Assembly (NCBI GenBank): GCA_021846795.1
Contig: JAJZWG010000036.1
Coordinates: forward strand, 1 to 6,728
Direction: 5' to 3'
From: a bacterium
GTDB lineage: Bacteria; Patescibacteriota; Saccharimonadia; Saccharimonadales; UBA4665
DNA length: 6,728 nt
Shown: one piece after another, positions 1-4,214 of the stretch
Position numbering within the stretch: position 1 is the stretch's first letter
Layout of the letters: each line of letters starts with the position of its first letter
Notes under the pieces: model-generated
Told to the model about the DNA's origin: nothing
Seen by the model: only the letters and a program-made list of their open reading frames with translations
Database searches by the model: none
Made by a program: the position numbers and the translations under genes

Positions 1-74
1 CTCTGTCCTGACTTACTTCTAATGTTTAAGAGATTAAAAAATACGGATTATCTATTGGGGTGACAGAGTTTTTT
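1..74. repeat. Inverted repeat CTCTGTC/GACAGAG followed by T6, possible terminator or element end
   Basis: CTCTGTC at 1-7 is the exact reverse complement of GACAGAG at 62-68, which is followed by six T (69-74). A 7-bp stem plus T-run resembles an intrinsic terminator for a gene to the left, but the 54-base loop is long and the left arm touches the window edge, so the repeat may be longer. The bases from 4 onward (TGTCCTGACTTA) also loosely resemble the putative IS end at 6404 (TGTCCAGGTTCA). No coding region is supported between 1 and 117; 75-117 is AT-rich and holds nothing else recognisable before the promoter at 118. Confidence 0.35.
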
Positions 75-117
75 ATCCTAACTAAATCAGTTAATTGTTG
101 TGTAAGTTCATCTTAAG

Positions 118-146
118 TTGACTTTTACCCTGAAAGCGCATATAAG
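118..146 (+). promoter_or_regulatory. Promoter of the toxin-antitoxin operon
   Basis: TTGACT (118-123), a 17-base spacer and TATAAG (141-146) match the sigma-70 -35/-10 consensus closely. A transcript would be expected to start 6-8 bases after the -10 box, at about 152-154, which coincides with the antitoxin ATG at 154. The mRNA would then be leaderless or nearly so. A second copy of TATAAG follows directly at 147-152; it could be an alternative -10 or part of an antitoxin operator. The same TTG also opens a longer reading frame, but it is better explained as the -35 box. Confidence 0.75.
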
Positions 147-153
147 TATAAGC

Positions 154-435
154 ATGAATACAGTAATAATTAGTACAAAAGAGATTCGTAACGATTTAGA
201 GGGTTTTCTAAAAAGGCTTAAACATGGTCAGAGAATTCAAGTAATGTATCGCTCTAAACCCCTCGTGACTTTAATGGCACAAGAAGAGCATGATGCTTAT
301 TTGGCTGTAAATGCGGGAACGCATAGTGCGGCTATTCACAGCGTTGATTTTGTTAAAAGTATTCCGCATCGCCAACCGGTTTTTGACGCTCATAAAAGCT
401 TTAAAGAGCTATATAATGATACACAAACGCTATGA
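154..435 (+). CDS. Phd/YefM-type antitoxin of a type II toxin-antitoxin pair
   Basis: This is a 93-residue protein starting at ATG 154. The first ~45 residues (ISTKEIRNDLEGFLKRL, then HGQRIQVMYRSKPLVTL) show the Phd/YefM pattern: a short strand, a helix that precedes the repeated K/R region, then the beta hairpin with R-x-K-P. In the family this N-terminal fold dimerises and binds the operator, while the variable C-terminal tail (here about 50-93) wraps the toxin. The stop overlaps the toxin start (ATGA, 432-435), the usual antitoxin-first order, so translation is probably coupled. No Shine-Dalgarno precedes the ATG, and the promoter places the transcript start at or next to the start codon. 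An in-frame TTG at 118 would add 12 residues encoded by the promoter itself and is rejected. GC is about 40%, above its neighbours, which hints at acquisition. The family call is from motif reading only. Confidence 0.85.
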   Translation: MNTVIISTKEIRNDLEGFLKRLKHGQRIQVMYRSKPLVTLMAQEEHDAYLAVNAGTHSAAIHSVDFVKSIPHRQPVFDAHKSFKELYNDTQTL

Positions 436-806
436 TATTGCTAGATGCAAATATTTTACTCGAAATGTTAATTGCAGGGCGGTCTAAGAGAACAGATGTC
501 TTCGAATGGATGGAGCAAAACACAGAGGAATTTTGTATCAGTATGCTCACCGTTCATTTGGTCTTATATTTTGGTCTTAAGGATAATCTTAATATTTCAG
601 AGTTAAAATCTTTTCTAGCTGACTATCCAAAAATTGCTTTACTCCCTGAAGATTATGTCGCTGCAATTGGATTATTAAAAAATAAGGACCATGAAGATGC
701 GTTGCAGATAGCAATAGCAGAACGTATAGGGTGTACTAGTATAGTTACGCTAGATAAGAGATTTTCAGAAATATATAACGATAGGATCAACTTTATTATA
801 TTGTAA
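432..806 (+). CDS. PIN-domain ribonuclease toxin (VapC-like)
   Basis: This 124-residue protein is the length of a single PIN domain. The N-terminus LLDANILLE gives the first metal-binding Asp (D5). The C-terminal half gives HEDALQIAIA (D89) and TLDKRF (D108), the usual third and fourth acidic positions. PIN toxins are Mg/Mn-dependent RNases that cut tRNA, rRNA or mRNA and are held inactive by the antitoxin encoded just upstream. The second conserved acid, normally Glu in the helix after an S-x-x-T motif, seems to be His here (SMLTVHLVLYFG, H42). This may be a subfamily trait or reduced activity. The gene starts inside the antitoxin stop codon and ends 16 bases before the 3' end of the opposing tRNA-Lys. 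The Phd/YefM antitoxin with a PIN toxin is a known mix-and-match pairing. The RNA target is unknown. Confidence 0.88.
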   Translation: MILLDANILLEMLIAGRSKRTDVFEWMEQNTEEFCISMLTVHLVLYFGLKDNLNISELKSFLADYPKIALLPEDYVAAIGLLKNKDHEDALQIAIAERIGCTSIVTLDKRFSEIYNDRINFIIL

Positions 807-822
807 CGACAGGTAACTGAAC

Positions 823-899
823 TGGAGGACCAGGAGGGACTTGAACCCTCGACACCCTGCTTAAGAGGCAGGTGCTCTAACCAACTGAGCTACTGGTCC
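823..899 (-). tRNA. tRNA-Lys (anticodon CUU) with encoded CCA
   Basis: On the minus strand the sequence folds as a full cloverleaf. The acceptor stem is GGACCAG/CTGGTCC, the D stem GCTC/GAGC, the anticodon stem CCTGC/GCAGG around the loop CTCTTAA, the variable loop 5 nt, and the T stem GAGGG/CCCTC with the loop TTCAAGT. Bases 34-36 are CTT, reading the Lys codon AAG. The 3' CCA is encoded (823-825). The discriminator base (73, position 826) is U, whereas bacterial tRNA-Lys usually has A. It is transcribed away from folD and toward the toxin gene; no clear terminator is visible downstream of its 3' end. Confidence 0.97.
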
Positions 900-922
900 A
901 ATATTTTAACTTTAACAAATCT

Positions 923-952
923 ATAATATCTTAGTAAAGCTTTATTTGTTAA
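923..952 (-). promoter_or_regulatory. Likely promoter of tRNA-Lys
   Basis: On the minus strand TTAACA (952-947), an 18-base spacer and TATTAT (928-923) form a plausible sigma-70 promoter. Transcription would start near 916, giving a leader of about 17 bases before the tRNA 5' end at 899. The -35 element shares bases with the putative folD -10 on the other strand. The region is very AT-rich, so chance matches are likely. Confidence 0.45.
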
Positions 953-955
953 AAT
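950..955 (+). promoter_or_regulatory. Putative -10 box of the folD-murI operon
   Basis: TAAAAT lies six bases upstream of the folD ATG, which would put the transcript start at the start codon (leaderless). No good -35 is seen 17 bases upstream (927-932). A perfect TATAAT at 922-927 is the alternative, giving a leader of about 28 bases, but that also lacks a recognisable -35 and no Shine-Dalgarno lies between it and the ATG. Either choice leaves folD without a classical ribosome-binding site. Confidence 0.4.
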
Positions 956-961
956 GTTAAA

Positions 962-1777
962 ATGAAATTATTAGATGGTCAAGAATTAGCTGGATTTATA
1001 AAAGAAAGACAATTAAAACAATTTAGTGTTTTATGGACCGAATATCATGTTAAAGCTAAGCTAGCTATCATTATGACTATCGATGATCCTGTAATAAATT
1101 TATATGTCAAATTAAAAGAAAAATATGGTCAAGACTTAAAGATTGACATAGTTATTTTTAGAGTTAGTATGGTTTCTTTAGCGCCAACAATTGAGAAAAT
1201 TAATCAGGACGATTCTTTTCAAGGGTTAATTGTGCAATTACCTTTAAAAGAGATGTCTGACGCTGATAAATATCTTAATTTGATAGATGCCAAAAAAGAT
1301 ATTGATGGTTTGTCTGAAATGGCCATTTATGATCCTGCAACACCCAAAGCAATTTTATGGCTTTTAGCTGGTTATAATGTAAACTTAGAGATTAAAAATA
1401 TTCTTGTTATAGGTTTAGGTCGTTTAGTTGGTCGACCTTTAGTTAAAATGATGCAACAGTCTGGTTTAAATCCGATTGTGGCTGATAATTTAACTAATAA
1501 TTTACCAGAAATGATCGGGCAAGCTGATTTAATTATAACCGCTACCGGTCAACCCGGCCTAATCAAGGCTAGTATGGTTAAGCCCAATACGATCATAGTT
1601 GATGCTGGCACTACATCTGAAAATGGTCAAATAGTTGGTGACTTAGACCCAGATGTATATAATCAATCAGATTTAATTTTGACTCCAACTAAAGGTGGTG
1701 TAGGACCTTTGACGATTGCAGCTTTATTTGATAATTTGTATCAAACAATTTCGGATCATTTTATTCCAAAAATATGA
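962..1777 (+). CDS. folD: Bifunctional methylenetetrahydrofolate dehydrogenase/methenyl-THF cyclohydrolase
   Basis: FolD interconverts 5,10-methylene-, 5,10-methenyl- and 10-formyl-tetrahydrofolate in the cytosol, supplying one-carbon units for purines and initiator formyl-Met. The 271-residue protein has the family landmarks in order: catalytic Y48-x3-K52 (NLYVKLK), GLIVQLPL with Q92, KDIDGL with D115, ATPKA (about 126-130), the dinucleotide-binding VIGLGRLVGRPL (149-160), ITATGQPGLI (192-201), VDAGT (213-217) and KGGVGPLT (244-251). It is slightly shorter than the usual ~285 residues. Two motif variants stand out: the common G-x-S-x-x-VG-x-P has Gly in place of Ser, and PGGVGP is KGGVGP; neither removes a known catalytic residue. 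ATG 962 is preceded by no Shine-Dalgarno. A tiny out-of-frame ATG TTA AAA TGA (954-965) overlaps this start. The stop overlaps the murI start (ATGA), so the two are co-transcribed and probably translationally coupled. Confidence 0.93.
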   Translation: MKLLDGQELAGFIKERQLKQFSVLWTEYHVKAKLAIIMTIDDPVINLYVKLKEKYGQDLKIDIVIFRVSMVSLAPTIEKINQDDSFQGLIVQLPLKEMSDADKYLNLIDAKKDIDGLSEMAIYDPATPKAILWLLAGYNVNLEIKNILVIGLGRLVGRPLVKMMQQSGLNPIVADNLTNNLPEMIGQADLIITATGQPGLIKASMVKPNTIIVDAGTTSENGQIVGDLDPDVYNQSDLILTPTKGGVGPLTIAALFDNLYQTISDHFIPKI

Positions 1778-2409
1778 AAATTGGGGTTTTTGATTCAGGA
1801 ATAGGGGGATTGTCTGTTTTTAATGCTATTAAAAACAATTTTTCAAACTTAAACATTGTTTTTAGAAACGATCAAGAGCACATGCCTTATGGCGATAAAA
1901 CCAAAGATGAATTATTGTTGTTGGTTAAACCGTTTTTTGATCAATTTCAAGCCGAGAATTTTGATATTGTGATTATCGCTTGTAACACTGTTTCGACAAC
2001 TATATTAACTGAATTAAAACAAAATTATAAATTTATGATTATACCAGTTCAACCAATGGTTAGGGAGGCTAGTTTAATAACTAAAACTAAATCAGTTGCT
2101 GTTTGTGCAACTCCAACCACTCTTAAGAGTTCAAAATATTTAGCTTTAAAATTAAGGTATGGTCAAAATATAAATATTTTAGAACCAGATTGTCGAGAAT
2201 GGGCAACAATGATTCAAAAAAAACAAATTAATCAACTAAAGATTAACAGTACAATAGAGAGTGTTTTAAATATGGGATGTGACGTAATTGTTTTAGCTTG
2301 TACTCATTATCATTGGATTGAGAATGATATTAAGAAAATTTGTTTCAATAGGGCCAGTGTTATTCAACCAGAAGAAAAAATTATTGCAAAGTTAAGACAG
2401 CTGCTTTAA
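1774..2409 (+). CDS. murI: Glutamate racemase
   Basis: MurI converts L-glutamate to D-glutamate for peptidoglycan by a two-cysteine, cofactor-free mechanism in the cytosol. The motifs present are FDSGIGGLSV (D7, S8), HMPYGDKT (P38-Y39-G40), IACNTVST with the first catalytic Cys C70, ATPTTLKSSKY (112-122, normally ATxGTxxSxxY) and LACTHYHW with the second catalytic Cys C176 followed by T177 and H178. At 211 residues it is much shorter than the usual 255-285. The missing length is spread over loops and the C-terminus rather than the active site, so it looks compact, not broken. It starts inside the folD stop codon. Its last 29 bases overlap the 3' end of murD on the opposite strand, and its C-terminus (EEKIIAKLRQLL) is read from that shared DNA. 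The product is the amino-acid substrate of MurD encoded by that neighbour. Confidence 0.93.
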   Translation: MKIGVFDSGIGGLSVFNAIKNNFSNLNIVFRNDQEHMPYGDKTKDELLLLVKPFFDQFQAENFDIVIIACNTVSTTILTELKQNYKFMIIPVQPMVREASLITKTKSVAVCATPTTLKSSKYLALKLRYGQNINILEPDCREWATMIQKKQINQLKINSTIESVLNMGCDVIVLACTHYHWIENDIKKICFNRASVIQPEEKIIAKLRQLL

Positions 2410-3682
2410 ATTGTTCCCCTCTATCAATATAGTTTTTAAACATATCAAAACTAGCACATGCAGTTGATAGTAGTATGTTATCGCCAGGCTCTGCTAATTC
2501 ATAAGCTTGTCGGACTATATTAACCATATTATTATCTCCAAAAATATAGTTTTGATAGCCAACTAAATCTAAGGCTTGTTGAATTCTTTTAGCTTCTTGA
2601 CCAATTAAGATTATTTTTTTTAGATTAAAGTTTTTAATAGTTTGAGCTAAATCATTAAAGTTAGAATTTTTAGATGAACCACCTAAAATCATAATAGTCT
2701 GATTGGGGAATGTTTTGATTGCAACCATGGCGGTTTCTGGAGTAGTACCAAAACTATCATTAATAAAGTTTATTTTTCTAATAGTTCTAACTAATTCTAG
2801 TCGATGAGGTAAGCCTTGAAATGATTGTAGAACCTGACGGATTGAGTTTAAATCTTGTTTGATTTGCCAAACAGTTGTAATCGCAGCACAAATATTTTCA
2901 AGATTATGCTGACCTTTTAGTTTAATATTATTAATTTCGCAGACTATATTATTTTCAATGATAATTTTATTATTATCAATATAAGCTCCTGGTTTTTGAT
3001 AATAAGGTATTTTTTGACCTAAGGAACTACTAACAATATAGTTAGAGTTATTATTTTCTTTAAAATAAATTGTTATATCTTGGTTTGTTTGTAAATCAAA
3101 TAGTCTTTTTTTGGCATTAAAATATTCTTCTTGATTTTTATGCCAATCAAGATGTTCGGGTGCTACCATTAAGCAAACTGCGATATGTGTTGCTAATTGA
3201 AGGTCTATAGTTTGAAAATTAGCTAATTCTAAAACTATCCAATCATTTTTTGTGATAGAATTATTGATTAATAAATCAAGAGGTGGGGTACCAATATTTC
3301 CACCCAAATAAGCTTTTAAGCCAGCTTGTGTAAGCATTTCATAAATTAAAGAAGAAGTGGTTCCTTTACCTTTAGTACCGGTAATTCCGATAGTGTTTTT
3401 AGTTGGGATTAATTTTAAAAATTCGTTTGTATTTGTCGTAATTTTAGAAGTTATTGAAAGATCATTATTTTCTATAATTTGATTGGGGTGAATAATTGGA
3501 CTTCTAAATATTAAATCGAATTGATTAAGATTTTTAAGATAATTATTACCTAACTGTCGATGGACATCATGAGGTAATTGAAGGTTAATATTTTGATCGC
3601 AAATTGTAATCTCATGATTTTTATGAAAGTAATTATAAATCGACTGACCCTGTAAGCCGTAACCGACTATTGCGATTTTCAT
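2381..3682 (-). CDS. murD: UDP-N-acetylmuramoyl-L-alanine--D-glutamate ligase
   Basis: MurD is the ATP-dependent cytosolic Mur ligase adding D-Glu to UDP-MurNAc-L-Ala. The 433-residue protein has the three-domain layout. An N-terminal Rossmann-like UDP-binding domain opens with IVGYGLQG (5-12). The central ATPase domain has P-loop GITGTKGKGTTSS (99-111), GGNIGTPPLD (127-136), LELANFQ (151-157), APEHLDWH (174-181) and a candidate carbamylated Lys in AKKRLF (190-195). The C-terminal domain contains GQHNLENICAA (257-267), NDSFGTTPE (308-316), ILGGSSKNSNF (332-342) and LLSTACASFDMFKNYIDRG (404-422). Variants from the commonest forms are ELSSFQL to ELANFQT, DHLDRH to EHLDWH, and NDSKAT to NDSFGT (Lys to Phe at 311). 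The ATG at 3682 directly abuts the stop of the upstream response regulator (TAA-ATG, no gap), so translation is probably coupled; no Shine-Dalgarno is seen. Its tail overlaps murI by 29 bases. Confidence 0.95.
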   Translation of the reverse strand: MKIAIVGYGLQGQSIYNYFHKNHEITICDQNINLQLPHDVHRQLGNNYLKNLNQFDLIFRSPIIHPNQIIENNDLSITSKITTNTNEFLKLIPTKNTIGITGTKGKGTTSSLIYEMLTQAGLKAYLGGNIGTPPLDLLINNSITKNDWIVLELANFQTIDLQLATHIAVCLMVAPEHLDWHKNQEEYFNAKKRLFDLQTNQDITIYFKENNNSNYIVSSSLGQKIPYYQKPGAYIDNNKIIIENNIVCEINNIKLKGQHNLENICAAITTVWQIKQDLNSIRQVLQSFQGLPHRLELVRTIRKINFINDSFGTTPETAMVAIKTFPNQTIMILGGSSKNSNFNDLAQTIKNFNLKKIILIGQEAKRIQQALDLVGYQNYIFGDNNMVNIVRQAYELAEPGDNILLSTACASFDMFKNYIDRGEQFKAAVLTLQ

Positions 3683-4054
3683 TTACTGTATGTTTAAGTG
3701 CTTTTTAACTAGTTCAGTAACTTGTCTTGGTGTCATATCAGCTTTTAAAACAACATCAGTTACATTAAGTTGTTTAACATTTTCAGGAATTTCTTGTTCG
3801 CCCATATTAGTTAAAATAATAACTTTTAAACTTTTACCCCAAGATTTTTGGCGTAATTTTTCTAACATTTCGCTACCATTCATAATTGGCATCATTAAAT
3901 CAAGTAAAACAATGTCTGGTTTAATATTTTCTATCATATTTAAACCAATTTGTCCGTTTTCAGCCACTTCTACATCAAATCCTTCTGATTGGAATTTAAT
4001 TTTATACATTTGGGCGATTGTCTGGTCGTCTTCAATGATTGCAACTTTGACCAT
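3683..4054 (-). CDS. Single-domain (CheY-like) response regulator
   Basis: This 123-residue protein is a lone receiver domain. Numbered from the ATG at 4054, the acidic pocket is E8-D9-D10 (IIEDDQ), the phospho-acceptor is D52 (VLLDLMMPIMNG), the switch Thr is T82 (IILTN) and the conserved Lys is K104 (VVLKAD), so it should be phosphorylatable. There is no output domain, so it presumably acts by protein contacts, as CheY, Spo0F or DivK do. An in-frame TTG at 4069 would add five residues but lies inside the likely promoter, and ATG 4054 gives a normal receiver N-terminus (MVKVAIIEDD). It is the first gene of an operon with murD, whose start touches its stop, which suggests but does not prove a link to cell-wall synthesis or division. 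No histidine kinase is present in the window. Confidence 0.95.
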   Translation of the reverse strand: MVKVAIIEDDQTIAQMYKIKFQSEGFDVEVAENGQIGLNMIENIKPDIVLLDLMMPIMNGSEMLEKLRQKSWGKSLKVIILTNMGEQEIPENVKQLNVTDVVLKADMTPRQVTELVKKHLNIQ

Positions 4055-4058
4055 ATTG

Positions 4059-4066
4059 ATAATATA
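4059..4066 (-). promoter_or_regulatory. -10 region of the response regulator-murD operon
   Basis: Reading the minus strand, TATATT (4066-4061) is followed by six bases and then the ATG at 4054; TATTAT (4064-4059) is an overlapping alternative. The first places the transcript start on the A of the ATG, so the mRNA would be leaderless. No convincing -35 is seen 17 bases upstream. The AT-richness limits confidence. Confidence 0.4.
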
Positions 4067-4147
4067 CAATATATTTATTTTTTTATGTAGTATATTTTTA
4101 AATTATTGAAATTTAAGTGCACTCAGTTTTATCGAAATTATTTGCAA

Positions 4148-4186
4148 TATATAATAAAAGTTGTATAATAATATATTATATAATAA
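4148..4186 (+). promoter_or_regulatory. Triple TATAATAA repeat in the divergent promoter region of the ABC operon
   Basis: The octamer TATAATAA occurs at 4150-4157, 4164-4171 and 4179-4186, so copies start 14 and 15 bases apart. Each contains a perfect -10 hexamer. A perfect 12-bp palindrome, TATTATATAATA, covers 4174-4185. Candidate -35 elements are weak: TTTTAT (4127-4132) for the first copy and TTTGCA (4141-4146) for the second. This lies in the region 4055-4211 between the divergent response regulator and permease genes; the rest of that region is AT-rich with nothing else recognisable. It may be one promoter with an overlapping regulator site, or simple AT-rich drift. Confidence 0.45.
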
Positions 4187-4196
4187 AGTCAAATTT

Positions 4197-4214
4197 TTTT
4201 AAGTGTTTTAAGTG
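4197..4214 (+). repeat. Exact 9-bp tandem duplication TTTTAAGTG ending on the permease start codon
   Basis: TTTTAAGTG occurs at 4197-4205 and again, without gap, at 4206-4214. The second copy supplies the GTG start of the permease (4212-4214). The first copy supplies a GTG (4203) in the same frame that ends after one more codon in TAA (4209-4211), giving GTG TTT TAA GTG. The stop makes GTG 4212 the earliest possible start of the permease. Confidence 0.8.

Noticed and set aside
118..153. N-terminal extension of the antitoxin from TTG 118
   Set aside because: The TTG is the first part of a near-consensus -35 box with a matching -10 at 141-146, so this DNA is promoter. The Phd/YefM fold begins at ATG 154.
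954..965. Mini-ORF ATG TTA AAA TGA overlapping the folD start as a leader peptide
   Set aside because: It has no ribosome site, would not be on a leaderless transcript, and such short frames are frequent in AT-rich DNA.
1775..1777. TGA as a sense codon (Gly or Trp code)
   Set aside because: folD and the antitoxin end at TGA in ATGA overlaps that fit known protein lengths, no gene contains internal TGA, and Trp is encoded by TGG.
3690..4109. 139-codon plus-strand open frame opposite the response regulator
   Set aside because: It is antisense to an unmistakable receiver domain, has a low-complexity hydrophobic/Ser-rich translation, and has no family motif.
4148..4186. CRISPR or iteron array
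   Set aside because: The repeats are only 8 bases, fully AT, with 6-7 base gaps; promoter elements or drift explain them better.
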